Assembly (NCBI GenBank): GCA_963729195.1
Contig: CAVSNF010000020.1
Span: forward strand, 248,001-312,000
Length of the DNA: 64,000 nt
Source of the DNA: CAVPTL01 sp963729195
Lineage (GTDB): Bacteria; Actinomycetota; Thermoleophilia; Gaiellales; JAICJC01
Direction of reading: 5' to 3'
Part shown: positions 43,689 through 55,502 of the stretch, piece after piece
Layout of the letters: each line of letters starts with the position of its first letter
Numbering within the stretch: position 1 is the first letter of the stretch
The notes under the pieces: generated by a model
Told to the model about the DNA's origin: nothing
Seen by the model: only the letters and a program-made list of their open reading frames with translations
Databases searched by the model: none
Made by a program: the position numbers and the translations under genes

Positions 43689-43714
43689 GGTTCTGTCAAA
43701 GTATCGGTGCGACC

Positions 43715-44452
43715 GTGGTATTCGTTGACCGTATATCGGTGACGACTCCCGAGCGCGTCGTGGTCGAGCACGACGTGGCAGGAGTCGGATCGCGCGCGCT
43801 GGCGCAGCTCGTGGACGGGCTGATCCTGATGGTGGGCTACGTCGTGCTGTTCGCGTTGGTCTACGCGCTGCAGTCCTGGTTGCCGCAATGGCTGGTGGTG
43901 GCCGTCGCGATCGTCCTGTTCGCCTCGCTGCCGCTGGCCTACTACATCCTGTTCGAGTGGCGCCGAGGGGACGACCCCGGGCAAGCAGGTGTTGCGGATC
44001 CGGGTGGTGACCGAGTACGGAGCTCCCATCGGCCTGCGCGAGTCGGCGACCCGAAACATCATGCGGGTGGTCGACTTCCTGCCGTTGCTGTACGTCGTCG
44101 GGGGAGTGGTCGCGGCCTGCTCGAGCCGCAGCCAGCGGCTCGGCGACATGGCTGCGGGCACCGTCGCCGTGCGGGTGCCCAAACCGCCTCCGGGCCGTGC
44201 CCAGGCCGCGGCCGCACCCAGGGATCGTTCGTCGACATGGTCGCCCACCAGCCGCCCGCTGCCGGCGTCGCACCGGCCGAGATCACCAGTGTCACCGCCG
44301 AGTACCTGCGGCGGCGCGCGAAGCTCGGCTCCCAGGCCCGCGCCGACCTGGCCAAGCGCCTGGCTGTCCGCCTTGAGGCATATGTTTCGAGGCCGGACGG
44401 CCTGACCGACGAGCAGTTCGTCGAGTACGCAGAAACGAGGCTCAAGACGTGA
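43715..44452 (+). CDS. RDD-family membrane protein, frameshifted
   Basis: About 245 residues. AGVGSRALAQLVDGLILM carries the Arg and Asp of the RDD name, followed by two helices and QVLRIRVVTEYGAPIGLRES. The C-terminus is a charged helical tail (VTAEYLRRRAKLGSQARAD). Breaks near 43975 and 44215. Start could be GTG 43715 or GTG 43739. The function of RDD proteins is unproven. GTGA overlap with the next gene. Confidence 0.83.
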   Translation: MVFVDRISVTTPERVVVEHDVAGVGSRALAQLVDGLILMVGYVVLFALVYALQSWLPQWLVVAVAIVLFASLPLAYYILFEWRRGDDPGQAGVADPGGDRVRSSHRPARVGDPKHHAGGRLPAVAVRRRGSGRGLLEPQPAARRHGCGHRRRAGAQTASGPCPGRGRTQGSFVDMVAHQPPAAGVAPAEITSVTAEYLRRRAKLGSQARADLAKRLAVRLEAYVSRPDGLTDEQFVEYAETRLKT

Positions 44453-45198
44453 TCGAACAGCGCCCCAGCTCCGCTCCTGCAGTCGCCGGCCCGATGGATC
44501 TCGGCGCCATCTTCGACGGCGCGTTCACCGTCTACCGCTCCCATTTCTGGACGATCGTGGGGTCGATCGCGGTGATGGCCGTCCCGGTCGCGCTGGCGCG
44601 AGGGCTCGCCGGCAACGGCACCACCGGCAATCCGCTGCTGGTGATCTCGCTGGTGCTGGAGGTATTCGTGTCACTGTTGACCCCCGCCATCGCGGCGATC
44701 GTTGTGGGCGACATGGCGCTGGGTCGAGCGATCACGGTCGGATCGGTGTGGCGGCGGATGGGGCGGGCTGATCCTGCCGCTGGTGGCGACCATGCGTGAT
44801 GGTGACGGCTGGCGGTGGTCGGAGCCGCCGTGCTGGGTGGATTTCCGGCGGTGCTGGTGTACGTCTGGTTTGCTTTTGCCGCCCAGGTGGTGGTGCTCGA
44901 GGACGCGCGCTACGGCCGCGGCGATGGGCCGCAGCCGCCAGCTGGTCAAGCATTCCTGGTGGCGGGTGTTCGGCATCCTGCTGCTGGCGCAGGTGCTGGT
45001 CGGTGCCGCTACCAGTGGACACTGACGCTGGCAGTCACCGGTCTGGGCGGATCGAGCGTGCTGGTGAGCGTGCTCACCACCTCGGCGGTGTCGCTGCTGG
45101 TGGCACCCGTGGCCGCGCTGATCAGCGCGCTTCTGTACTTCGACCTGCGCCTGCGCCACGACGGCACCGACATCCTGGCCGCCGTCGAAGAATTGTAG
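44449..45198 (+). CDS. Membrane protein of the MoxR island, heavily frameshifted
   Basis: About 249 residues. N-terminus MDLGAIFDGAFTVYRSHFWT is the opening of glycerophosphodiesterase-membrane-domain-like proteins found beside RDD genes. Several helices follow (LEVFVSLLTPAIAAIVVGDM; WFAFAAQVVVLEDARYG), ending LRLRHDGTDILAAVEEL. Frames change at about four positions between 44765 and 45020. No catalytic motif. Confidence 0.72.
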
Positions 45199-45861
45199 GC
45201 TCGCTCTCCGCCGCCGACGCATCTGGCGCGGGCAGCCGCCGCGGCCCGCAGCGACCGAGCCCGCAGCTGGCAGCCAGGCCCGCCGGGCCGCGCGTGATGC
45301 GGTCGGTGTCCAAGCACTCCGAGCGGCAATCTGGCGCTCTCGCGCCAGGCTCGCACCGGTGGATCGGCGACGGCTGGCTGGCCGACCATCTGCCCAACCC
45401 GGCGTTCTCGTTCGGTGGCGGCAATGTCGCCAGGCTGGTGACCTGGATGGTGCTGATCGCGATCGTGGTCGGTGTGGTGGTGCTGCTGGTTCGCGCCGCG
45501 CACCGGTGGCGACCGGGCGCCGCGGCGGCGCCGCGGCCGGCAGACGGGCGGGCCCACCCCCAGACGCCGTTCGAGCAGGCCCGCAGCCGCGCTCTGGGGA
45601 TGGCCCGCAGCGATCCCGCGGGAAGCGCTGCGAACGCTCTACATCGCGCTCCTGCACGAGCTCGGCAGCCGCCGTGGGTGGCGGTTCCAGCCGGGCCGAA
45701 GCAACTGGGCGTTCGTGCGCCGGCTCGACCCCAGCTCGGAGCCCGGTGCCGCGCTGGCCGAATGCACGCGACTGTTCGAGGGGCGCGTGTACGGCTCGGT
45801 GCCGGCCGCTGCCGGCGACGTGGAGCGGGTGGCAGTGCTTGCCGATGCGGTGCTGGCATGA
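45198..45861 (+). CDS. DUF4129 membrane protein, approximate start, frameshifted
   Basis: About 220 residues. One helix (NVARLVTWMVLIAIVVGVVV) follows an uncertain N-terminus; the cytoplasmic end carries the DUF4129 pattern RTLYIALLHELGSRRGWRFQ and SNWAFVRRLDPSSEPGAAL. The N-terminal 60 residues change frame at 45300 and again near 45620, so the start is only approximate. Stop 45859-45861 overlaps the next start (ATGA). Confidence 0.7.
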
Positions 45862-46869
45862 GCATCCGCAGCGACCGATCACTGGCGCTGGTGCTGGTGG
45901 CGGTGCTGGCAGTGGGCCTGTGGGTGCTGCGTCCCGGCTCGGACGATGTCGGGCCGCCCTATCAGCTGTCCGGTCGCGGCCCCACCGGGCTTTCGGGGCT
46001 GGGCGCCGGGCCTGCGGGAGGCCGGTATCGCCGTGCACGAGAGCGATCAGCCCACCCTCGCCAGCCACGGGTTGACGGTGGTGGTCGAGCCGTACGGCGT
46101 CTCGCACGACGAGGCGGATTCGTGGATGCGGTCGCTGCGAAACGGGGCCACCCTGGTGTACGCGTCCGATACGCCCGACCCGTTCACTCGAGCCCTGGGC
46201 ATCCGCTACGAGCCCGGCGGCACCGTCGCCAACCTGGCGCGCGGCGACGCGACGCTTCCCGCACGCGACGCCACCCGCCTGGGTCGTGCGCTCGGCGACC
46301 GGGCCCGGTGCAGGCCGGATTCTGTCTGCCACCGGGTCGTGGAGCTGCCTTCGCGGTGATCCCGGTGGGGCGGGGCAGTGTGTGGTTCTTCACCGATCCC
46401 GTGTGGCTCACCAACCAGCGCGTGGTCTCCCACCGCACTGCCGATCGTGCTGCCGCTGGCCGTCGGCGGCGGGCGGCTCGGCCAGCTTCGATCGCTACCA
46501 CCAGAGCGGCGCCGGGCACCTCGACGTGCTTGCCTACCTGCCGCCGGTGGCGACGCTGCTCGTGATCGAGGGGGCGTTGGCGGTGCTGATGCTGGTGGCG
46601 GCGATGCTGCGCCGGCCGGGGCCGGTGTGGCCCGACGCCACCGGCGATCCCGGCGATGATCTGGCGCTCGCGCCCAGCCTGGCGGCGCTGTACGCTCGCG
46701 GACATCACGTCGGCACGGTCACCAAGGCCTTGGCGGACGCCAGCGAGCGGCGCATGGGAGCGCGGGCGAATCTCGCCAAACCGCAGCTGGAGCGTCTGCG
46801 CACGGCTGCCGATGCCAATGCGGCAGTAACCGCCTGGCACGAACTGGAACAGGTCGAAAGGAGCCAGCC

Positions 46870-46873
<4 letters not shown>
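45858..46873 (+). CDS. DUF4350 membrane protein, frameshifted
   Basis: About 337 residues. N-terminal helix (SLALVLVAVLAVGLWVL), an extracytoplasmic domain (GIAVHESDQPTLASHGLTVV), a late helix (TLLVIEGALAVLMLVAAMLR) and a helical tail that includes LAALYARGHHVGTVTKALAD. DUF4350 proteins are constant members of MoxR islands. Breaks near 45985, 46310 and 46440-46470. GTGA overlap with moxR. Confidence 0.78.
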
Positions 46874-47813
<940 letters not shown>

Positions 47814-47817
<4 letters not shown>

Positions 47818-49122
47818 TCACCCGCCGCGGCCTGCTGCCGTTCCTGGCGGCGGCCATCGCCGTCGCCGTGGCCGCGCCGCTGGGCCTCGCCGGCGTGGTG
47901 TTCGTGATCGCGACCGCCGCTGCGCTGGTGGTGCTCGGGCTCGACTGGTGGCAGGCACGGGCCACGCCGCTTCGAGATCGAGCGCCCCCAGGCCGGGCCG
48001 TTCTCGGTCGGCCGGGTCAACCCGGTCTCGCTGGTGGTGCACATCGCCCGGCCCAGCGCGCGGTGACCGTCGAGCTGGCCGACGCGCCCACGCCGACCGC
48101 CACACTCGCCCCGGTCGAGCACCACCTGAGCATGGAACCGGGCGAGCAGCGGGAGCTGGCGCTGGAGCTGGTGCCGCGCCGGCGGGGCCCGACTCAGTTC
48201 GCGCCGGGTGGGCGCGCGGGTGCTGGGGCCGCGCGGCTTCTGCTTCAGCCAGCGCCGCTTCCCGGAGACGGCCTGGACCGGCGTCACCTGGCCCGACGTG
48301 CTGCAGCTGCGCGACGAGCGCCTGCTGCCCGCCGGGCGCCGCGCCGGCGGCCTGCGAGTCGCCCGCACCGGCGATCGGGGGCGCGAGTTCGAGAGCCTGC
48401 GCGCGTACGTCCCCGGCGACGAGTTTCGCCGCATCTCCTGGAAGGCGACCGCCCGGCGCGGCCGCCCGGTGGTGCAGAACATGCAGCCGGAGCGGCGGCA
48501 GTCGCTGCTGCTGGCGGTGGAGGCCGGCCGGCTGATGGCCGGCTCGGGCGGCGCCGGTCTGGCCAAGATCGACCGGGCGGTGAACACCTGCGTGATGCTC
48601 GCAGCGGTCGCCCGCGAGTTCGACGACGCGGTCGGCGTGATCACCTTTCGCCGCAGCCTCGAGGCGGCGCTCGGCCCGGCGGCGCGGCCCGGGCAGATGC
48701 GGCGCGTGGTCGAGACGCTGGCGGCGCTCGAAGCCGGCGTGGAGGAACCCGACTGGGGCGGGGCGCTGGCGTCGCTGGCGCGGGTGGCGGGCACCCGCTC
48801 GCTGATCGTGATCTTCTCCGATCTGCACTACGTCGAGGCCGATCCGCTGCTGGCGGTGCGGCTGGGCACGCTGGCGCGGCGACACCGGGTGGTGTTTGCC
48901 TCGGTGATCGACCAGACCCTGATCGAGCAGGCGGCGGTGCCGGTGGTGGACGAGGACACGCTGTATCGGCGCGGCACCGCGGCGGCGATGCTGCAGCGCC
49001 GCAGGCTGGCCGCCGCACTGCTGGAGCAGCGCGGCGTGTATGCGCTGGATGTCGCCCCGGGCGACCTCACCACCGCGGTGGTTTCGAGGTTTCGCCAGAT
49101 CCGCCGCGAAGACCGCCTGTGA
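47814..49122 (+). CDS. DUF58 protein, frameshifted
   Basis: About 435 residues. Two N-terminal helices (LPFLAAAIAVAVAAPLGLA and VFVIATAAALVVLGLDWW), a beta domain and the DUF58 hallmark GREFESLRAYVPGDEFRRIS with WKATAR. The C-terminal part has a vWA-like fold (LIVIFSDLHYVEADPLL). Breaks near 47970 and 48205. It is the last gene of the MoxR island and the usual partner of MoxR. Confidence 0.9.
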
Positions 49123-49130
49123 CCTCAAGT

Positions 49131-49149
49131 TTGGCCGGTATCCGGCCGA
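49131..49149 (+). terminator. Possible terminator after DUF58
   Basis: TTGGCCGG-tat-CCGGCCGA forms a stem of 6 perfect GC pairs plus outer wobble and A-T pairs, 9 nt after the DUF58 stop. There is no T-run, so termination is only likely. Confidence 0.45.
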
Positions 49150-49199
49150 CTGATTAGCATCGAGATGTCCGCGTTGACGCGGATCGAGGAGGCGCGTTC

Positions 49200-49587
49200 A
49201 TGGCGGTGATCACATTCCTGCTGTTCCTGGCGATTCCGGTGCTGCTGGTGGCGTCGATGTGGGGCATCTTCCACAAGGCCGGCCGGTCGGGCTGGGTCGC
49301 GCTGGTGCCGTTCTACAACATGTACATGCTGCTCAAGGTGGTGCACAAGCCGGGCTGGTACCTGGTGTTCTGGCTGATTCCCTACGTCGGCGGGATCATC
49401 TACGTGATCGTGTGCGTGGAGCTGGCCGACGACTTCGATCGCAGCGGCTGGTTTGGGGTCGGTCTGGTCACGCTGACGCCGATCTTCGCTCCCATACTGG
49501 GATTCGGAGGGTCGCGAGTACAAGCTGGCCAACGCGCCGCAGCCGGCCGCCGAGTTCGGCGTCACCCAGACTCGCGTGAACTGGTGA
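49200..49587 (+). CDS. DUF5684 small membrane protein, frameshifted
   Basis: About 128 residues. MAVITFLLFLAIPVLLVASM, then IFHKAGRSGWVALVPFYNMY and YLVFWLIPYVGGIIYVIVCV. The GRSGWVALVPFYN motif is that of DUF5684 proteins often found near signal peptidases. A break near 49515 precedes the tail EYKLANAPQPAAEFGVTQ, which ends at 49587. Strong site GAGGAGGCG before ATG 49200. Confidence 0.82.
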
Positions 49588-49590
49588 CGG

Positions 49591-50531
49591 CTACGAGCCC
49601 TGACGATCAGGCGAAAGCCGATGTGCTGGGTGGACGTGTCCACAGCCTCGCCCTGACGCGCCGCCGGCCGGTACCGCAGGCAGTAGTTGGGCGCGCACAG
49701 GTGTGACCCGCCCTTGATCACCCGCCGGGGGATGTGGGCATCAACCGGATCGGCGCCCTCAGCCGGCTCCGGAGGCGTGGCCACCCGCGGGTTGGACGGC
49801 ACGCAGCAGGGATGCTCGGTGGCGTCCGGCGGCAGCGAGAAGTAGTCGGTCGTCCACTCCCACACGTTCCCGGCCATGTCGTGCAGCCCATAGCCGTTGG
49901 GCGGGAAGGTCTTCACCGGCGAGGTGCCCTCGTGCCGGTCGGTGAGCAGGTTCTGCCAGGGGAACTCGCCCTGCCAGGTGTTGGCCATCATCCGGCCCTT
50001 GGGGGCGAACTCCTCGCCCCAGGTGTAGGTGGCGCCGTCCAGGCCGCCGCGGGCCGCGCGCTCCCACTCGGCCTCGGTGGGGAGCTCGCCGCCCGCCCAC
50101 TCGGCGAACGCCTCGACGTCCTCATAGGCCACGTGGGTGACCGGGTGGCGCTCCCGGCCGCCGACGTTCGATCCGGGGCCGTCCGGGTGGCGCCAGCAGG
50201 CCCCCGGCGTCCACGCCCACCAGTTCGCCCACACCTGCAGGTCGACCGGCCCGGGGGTCTTTCGAAACACCAGCGAGCCGGGCACCAGCAGCTCGGGGTC
50301 GGCGTCGGGATACTGGTCGGCTTGGGGCGCCTTCTCGGCCAGCGTGACGTATCCGGTGTCGTTCACGAACCGCCGGAACTCCGCCACCGTGACCGGGTGC
50401 TCGTCCATCCAGAAGCTGTCGGTGTGGACGCGCCGCACCGGCTGCTCCTCGGGGTAGAAGTGCTCGCTGCCCATCGCAAACTCCCCGCCCGGGATCAGGA
50501 TCATGTGTTTTCGCGCGGGAGCGGCGGTCAT
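49591..50531 (-). CDS. Formylglycine-generating enzyme family protein
   Basis: About 312 residues of the FGE/SUMF1 fold. Motifs: MILIPGGEFAMGSEHFYPEE, GGELPTEAEWERAARGGLDG, LHDMAGNVWEWTTDYF and SHLCAPNYCLRYRPAAR, in which both active-site Cys of true FGEs (C-x4-C) are present. FGE oxidises a Cys in CxPxR of sulfatases to formylglycine. No sulfatase is in the window. The last frame runs past the expected end RLIVRARS; the natural stop is probably TAG at 49591-49593 after a one-base indel. Confidence 0.87.
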
Positions 50532-50685
50532 GCACGCCAAGGTAGCACGGCCGACGTCGATTGTTCGGCATCGGAAGGAGTCCTGCGGCCAACGGCGAAC
50601 CCTCGCCAGACATCTTTCTTCCGGAACGTCTGCGGTACTCTTCATAGGTTCCAAGGTTCCTGTTGTCTCCTGAAAGGATTGCTGG

Positions 50686-51072
50686 ATGGTGCTCTTTAGT
50701 TTGGGTGAATTCCTCTGGAGTTTGCTCGTTCTTTTCTTCATGGTCATCTATTTCATGATGCTGTTCTACGTGATCGTCGATGTCTTCCGGCGGCACGATG
50801 CGTCAGGTGGCAAGAAGGCGTTGTGGCTGATCTTTCTGCTGGTCGCACCGCTGATCGGCTTGCTCGCCTACATGATCACGAACTCCGAAGCGATGGCGAA
50901 GCGGCAGGTCGAAAGCGCCAAGCAGTCGCAGCAGCAGTTCGACACCTACGTGCGGGACGTGTCCGGCGGTGGCTCGGCCGCAGAGATCGAGAAGGCCAAG
51001 GGCCTGCTCGACTCCGGCGCCATCACGCAGGACGAGTACAACGCTCTCAAGGCAAAGGCCCTCTCGGCCTGA
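50686..51072 (+). CDS. Membrane protein with SHOCT domain
   Basis: 128 residues. Two N-terminal helices (LWSLLVLFFMVIYFMMLFYV and ALWLIFLLVAPLIGLLAYM) as in PLDc_N proteins, then a charged linker (AKRQVESAKQSQQQF) and a SHOCT end (IEKAKGLLDSGAITQDEYNA). Intact frame. Its ATG follows GAAAGGA. Role unknown. The codon use is less GC-rich at the start than in its neighbours. Confidence 0.88.
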   Translation: MVLFSLGEFLWSLLVLFFMVIYFMMLFYVIVDVFRRHDASGGKKALWLIFLLVAPLIGLLAYMITNSEAMAKRQVESAKQSQQQFDTYVRDVSGGGSAAEIEKAKGLLDSGAITQDEYNALKAKALSA

Positions 51073-51084
51073 GCCACGAGGTTG

Positions 51085-51120
51085 GTGAAGGCCTCCGGCG
51101 CTCCTGCCGGGGGCCTTCAC
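51085..51120 (+). terminator. Intrinsic terminator after SHOCT gene
   Basis: GTGAAGGCCTCCGGC at 51085-51099 pairs with GCCGGGGGCCTTCAC at 51106-51120 around GCTCCT, 14 of 15 pairs. It is followed by GTGTTTTCG. Strong hairpin with a short T-run. Confidence 0.75.
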
Positions 51121-51163
51121 GTGTTTTCGTGTCCGTGGCCGCTGATACCCTGAATCTCAAGCT

Positions 51164-51532
51164 ATGACCCTTATCCGCCAACTCCTGGTCGCGTGGATCC
51201 TGAACTTCTTCGCCCTGTGGGTGGCGATTACGGTGGTGGGCAGCGCGTCTGCCACCGGCACCGGCGCGCTGGTGCTGGCGGCGGCGGTGTTCGGCCTGCT
51301 GAACATCTTCGTGAAGCCGGTGCTGATGCTGATCGGCCTGCCGTTTCGGATCATCACCTTCGGCCTGGTCACGTTTCTGATCAACATGCTGATGGTTGCG
51401 ATCACCGCCGGGCTGGTCTCGGGGATCGACGTGGGCGGGTTCGTGTCGGTGGCCGAGGTCACGGTGGTGGTCTGGATCGCCAACATGCTGCTGCAGATGG
51501 CGTTTGGCGCCGGTCGCTCCGCGCGCCGCTGA
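51164..51532 (+). CDS. Phage-holin-family-like membrane protein
   Basis: 122 residues, intact frame, four helices: LLVAWILNFFALWVAITVV, ALVLAAAVFGLLNIFVKPVL, FRIITFGLVTFLINMLMVAI, and VVVWIANMLLQMAFGAG. The F-G-L-x-N-x-F-x-K-P motif belongs to the Phage_holin_4_2 group, which bacteria encode outside prophages. No phage gene is near. Function unknown. Confidence 0.85.
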   Translation: MTLIRQLLVAWILNFFALWVAITVVGSASATGTGALVLAAAVFGLLNIFVKPVLMLIGLPFRIITFGLVTFLINMLMVAITAGLVSGIDVGGFVSVAEVTVVVWIANMLLQMAFGAGRSARR

Positions 51533-51563
51533 CTGACCTGAGCCCGAGCCCCCACACCCCGAC

Positions 51564-52589
51564 GTGTGGCAGAAGCGCTTGCGAAAAGCGATCGGGCCCG
51601 CCTTCGGGCTGATCGTGGTGGTGGCGATCTTCGTCGCCATCCTGCCCCAGATCGCAAGCTACGAGGCTGTGTGGGAAGCCGCCGTCGGGCTGGGGTTGAC
51701 CGACTGGGGCGTGATCCTGCTGTCGGTGATCGCCAACGTGGCCACGTCCGGCCCGCCGTGGATGGCGGCGGTGCCGGGGCTGTCGTACCGGCGGGCGATG
51801 CTGATGACCCAGACGACGACGCTGTTTACGACCGTGCTGCCGCTGGGCGAGGCGGTCGGCATCGCCACCCAGGTGAAGATGCTCTCGGGGTGGAAGTTCC
51901 GCGGCCAGGCGATCACCGCCGGGCTGGTGCTGGTGACGCTCTGGAACCAGACCCTGAACGTGATCATCCCGATCGCGTCGGTGGCGGCGCTGGGCCCGTC
52001 GCACGGAAACAGCTACCTGCTGATCGCAAGCGTGATCGCCACGGTGGCGCTGGTGGTGATCATCGCCGCGCTGGTGCTTGCGATGCGGGCAGACTCTGCC
52101 GCTCACCGAGTGGGGGAGTGGGCGGGGCGGGTGGTGACGGCGCTGCTGAAGCTGGTGCGGCGCGGGCCGGCCCAGGACTGGGGCGGGCGGCTGGTGCGCC
52201 TGCGGCACGAGACGATCGACGTCGTCTCCAGCCGCTGGCACGTGCTGACCGTGGCCTCGCTGGTCAACCAGCTGACCCTGTTCGGGGTGCTGGTCACCTG
52301 CCTGAACAGCGTGGGGGTGTCGGACATCTCCACGCTCGAGGCGCTGGCCGCGTGGTCGTTCACCCGGCTGCTGGCGTCGGTGCCGATCACGCCGGGTGGG
52401 CTGGGAGTGACCGAGCTGGGCATGACCGCCGCGCTGGTCGGGTTCGGCGGCGGCCGCACCGGGGTGGTGACCGCGGTGCTGCTCTACCGCGTGCTGACCT
52501 TCATCCCCACCATCGTGGTCGGCTCGGTGTGCGCGCTGATCTGGCGGCACGAGGACAAGAGCCTGCACCTGAGCGAGCTAAAGAGCTGA
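51564..52589 (+). CDS. YbhN/UPF0104 flippase-like membrane protein
   Basis: 341 residues, intact frame, about eight helices. Segments TTTLFTTVLPLGEAVGIATQ and FTRLLASVPITPGGLGVTEL (the P-x-x-G-G-x-G-x-x-E motif) are those of the LPG_synthase_TM / UPF0104 family. Members without a synthetase domain are thought to flip lipid or sugar-lipid intermediates. GTG start 51564. It overlaps the convergent MBL gene by 12 nt. Confidence 0.87.
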   Translation: MWQKRLRKAIGPAFGLIVVVAIFVAILPQIASYEAVWEAAVGLGLTDWGVILLSVIANVATSGPPWMAAVPGLSYRRAMLMTQTTTLFTTVLPLGEAVGIATQVKMLSGWKFRGQAITAGLVLVTLWNQTLNVIIPIASVAALGPSHGNSYLLIASVIATVALVVIIAALVLAMRADSAAHRVGEWAGRVVTALLKLVRRGPAQDWGGRLVRLRHETIDVVSSRWHVLTVASLVNQLTLFGVLVTCLNSVGVSDISTLEALAAWSFTRLLASVPITPGGLGVTELGMTAALVGFGGGRTGVVTAVLLYRVLTFIPTIVVGSVCALIWRHEDKSLHLSELKS

Positions 52590-53313
52590 CTCCTCGCCGG
52601 GCTCGAGCACCACGCAGCGGACGTCCGGTGCCAGCTCCGCGGCCGCGGCCACGAACTCGCGCGCCGGAGCCGAGGTGGGCGGTTTGGAGCCGATCGGGGC
52701 GAGCGTGCCCCAGTGGATCGGGATCGCCACCTTCGGTTGCATCAGCGTCAGCGCGGAGGCCGCCTGGCGGGGGTCCATGTGACCGGGGCCGAGCGTCGGG
52801 CCCCAGCCGGCCACCGGCACCAGCGCGACGTCGATCGCCTCGGCAGCGAGCGCGGCCATGTCGTCGTGAAGCCCCGTGTCCCCGGCGAAGTACACCGACT
52901 GCGAGCCGCGCACGAGGTAGCCGAGCGCGGCGGCCCGAGTGGTGGCAACCGGGGTGCGGCGGCCGTCGTGGTCGGCCTCGAAGGCGGTGATCGCGAGCGG
53001 CCCGACCGTGATCGTCGCGCCCACGTCGATCTCGCTGACGTGAGCCACCCGGCGGCGCGCCAGCAGGCCTCCCAGGCCGGCCGGGGCGATCACCAGCGGC
53101 TGTCCCGGAAGCTCGCCGGATCGAGGGCGGATCGAGGTGATCGCCGTGGGCGTGGGAGAGCAGCACCGCGTCCAGGTCTTCGAGGGCGGCTGCGGCCAGC
53201 ACCGGGTGGCGGCGCAGGTGCGCGACCCGCGTCCGCAGGATGGGGTCGGTCACGATCCGCACGCCGTCCAGCTCGATCACCACCGTCGCGTGGCCCAGGA
53301 ATGTGATGTGCAT
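52578..53313 (-). CDS. MBL-fold metal-dependent hydrolase (UlaG/UPF0173-like), frameshifted
   Basis: About 244 residues. MHITFLGHATVVIELDGVRI is the family opening; VLLSHAHGDHLDPPSI gives the HxHxDH zinc motif; later DHDGRR, YFAGDTGLHDDM and IPIHWGTLAPIGSKPP supply the other metal ligands. A break near 53115 splits the two halves. The likely reaction is lactone or phosphoester hydrolysis, with no substrate prediction. Confidence 0.88.
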
Positions 53314-53376
53314 CGGCTCAGCCTATGTCCGATTGGGAAACACATGTTCAACGCGTGTGACCGTAGGCTACGGCGA

Positions 53377-55502
53377 ATGTCCCTGGTAAATGCACCGTTC
53401 AGGAGGGGCTTCGCCGTGCGGTTCCTGATCGCGCTGGCGGCGCTTGGCGTGGCCGCGTTCGCGACCAGGGCGCTGGCCGGGATCGTGCCCGACAACCTCG
53501 AGATGATGCTGGCGGGCGGGCTCGCGATCCTGGTGCCGGGGTGGGCGATGGCGGGTGCGCTGGCGCTGGACGAGGATCGCGGGCGGGTGACGGCGTGGGG
53601 GCTGGTGCCGCTGCTGGGAGTGGTGGCCTGGGTGGTTCCCGGGGGCGTCGGCCTGCTGGTGGGGCTGCCGTTCGTGGTGGTGATCGGCGATCGTGGCGGT
53701 CGGCCACCGCACTGTGCCTGGCCGCGCGGCCTCCGCTCGGCGCCCCACCGCTGGTCGACTCGGCGGCGATCGTCGTCCTCGGTGCCCTGGGTGCGGTGCT
53801 GGGGTGGCAATGGCAGTCGCTTCTGATCGGCGATGCGCTGTTCCACGCCGGCGTGATCCGAAAGCTGCTGGCGCTCTCCCGGCCGGACGAGCGAAACATC
53901 TGGCAGTTCCTGGACGGCCATCCCCACGCCGGGTATGCGTTTCCGCTGCTGCATCTGCCCGAGGCCGCTGCCATCCGCATCGCCGGCCTGGACGTGTCGG
54001 TGGGCTACGCGGATCTGGCGGCGCTGTTCGGGCTGATGGTGCCGATCGTGGCCTACGCGGTCGGGTGCAGGGTGGCCGGCCGGCTGTCGGGAGTGATCAC
54101 CGCGCTGCTCGCCCTGTCGGTCTCGATCACCGGCCAGCAGATCATCAGCACCGGCCAGCAGCCTCGCTACTACGTCACGCTGGTGGTGCTGCCGGCGGTG
54201 TTGCTGCTGGTGTTGGAGCAGGTCGGCTGGCCCTCGCCGGTGGCCGAGTGCCTGCTGGTCGCGGGCGTGCTCGTGATCGCGTTCTGCCACCTCACCTACC
54301 TGCCGCCGCTGCTGTTGGCGCTGGTGGTCGTGTCGGTGTTCAACCCCGAGCTGTGGCGATCCACGATCGCCTCTGCGGTGGCGAGCATGGTGGTGATCGC
54401 GGTGGTCTACCTGGTGGCGGTGCACGGGTCTGGTCCGAGCCCGCCGGTGCCGGTGCCGGCCGGCTCGTTCGTGTCCTTCCACGGCCACCGGATCGCGCTC
54501 TCGGGCTTCCAGGTCTTCAACCACCGGGCCGAGTCGGTGCTGGCGCTGGTGGCGGTGATCTGGGCGGTGCGCCGGCCGCGCAGCCCACTGGGGATCCTGG
54601 CGCTTTTGACCGCCGTGGTGTACCTGATCTGCACCCTCCCGGGCGTCGCGCCGGCGCTCGGTGCGGTGGTGGGGGCGGGGCCAGGCACAGCGGTACTGGG
54701 AGATGCTGCCGTGGCCGTATGTGCTGGGGCCCGGCGATCGTGCTGGTGGCCCGGTCGCGAAACGCGGTGGTGGTGATCGGGATCGCGGCGATCGCATCGC
54801 TGGTGTTGCAGCGAACGCACCTGCTGTACGGCAATACCGCCACCGCGATCTCGAGCCTGGGGGCGCTGGTGCTGATCGCCGCCGCGGTGCAGGCGATCGC
54901 CCATGCCCGCCGCCGCCGGCGGCCGTCACACGAGTACAACGAGGGGCGCGGCTCGGCTCCCAGCCTGGCGCTGGCGGTGCTGCTCGGGGCGGCGGTGCTG
55001 GCCGGCTCGATCTCGGTGCACGCCCACGCCATGGCGGGCGTCGTTCGTGTACGGCCGGGGCCAGCCGTTCGTGGGCGACCAGATCACCCCGGGCGCGCTC
55101 GAGTACTTCCGGTCGCGAGGGCGGCCCCTGCCGGTCGTGCTGGCGCCGTTTGCCGCCACTCCGGTGAACTGGTTCTCGGGGATCGCCTTCGAGCTGGTCG
55201 GCGGCGCGCCGGTGTACGCCGCCGCCGTCTCGAGCTACCACAGCCAGTCCGAGCGCCGCGATCAGCCGCGGCAGCGGCGCAGAGACGTCGCCACCTTCCT
55301 CGATCCCGCCACCTCCCCGGCCGAGCGGCAGCAGATCCTCGAGCGCTGGCACGTCACCGACGTGGCCGTCGACCTCAAGCGCGCATCGCCGCAGCTGGTG
55401 CGGCAGCTGGACGCCGACCCGAACCTGCGCCGCGTCTACACCGACCCACCCCAGTCAGACCAAAACTACGCCCAGACTCGCGATCTGGCGCGCCGTGAAT
55501 AA
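53377..55502 (+). CDS. Multi-helix membrane protein, GT-C-like, frameshifted
   Basis: About 708 residues with about twelve helices and a final soluble domain of about 150 residues. In the first outer loop IGDALFHAGVIRKLLAL places an Asp before a His-containing segment, as in GT-C-fold glycosyltransferases that use lipid-linked sugars. The soluble end (FLDPATSPAERQQILERWHV) resembles those of the same group. Breaks near 53690, 54700 and 55045. The last codons, CGT GAA TAA, fall inside a REP-like repeat. The sugar is unknown. Confidence 0.75.

Noticed and set aside
51164..51532. Prophage remnant (holin-like gene)
   Set aside because: No other phage gene is nearby and this holin group is common as a chromosomal membrane protein.
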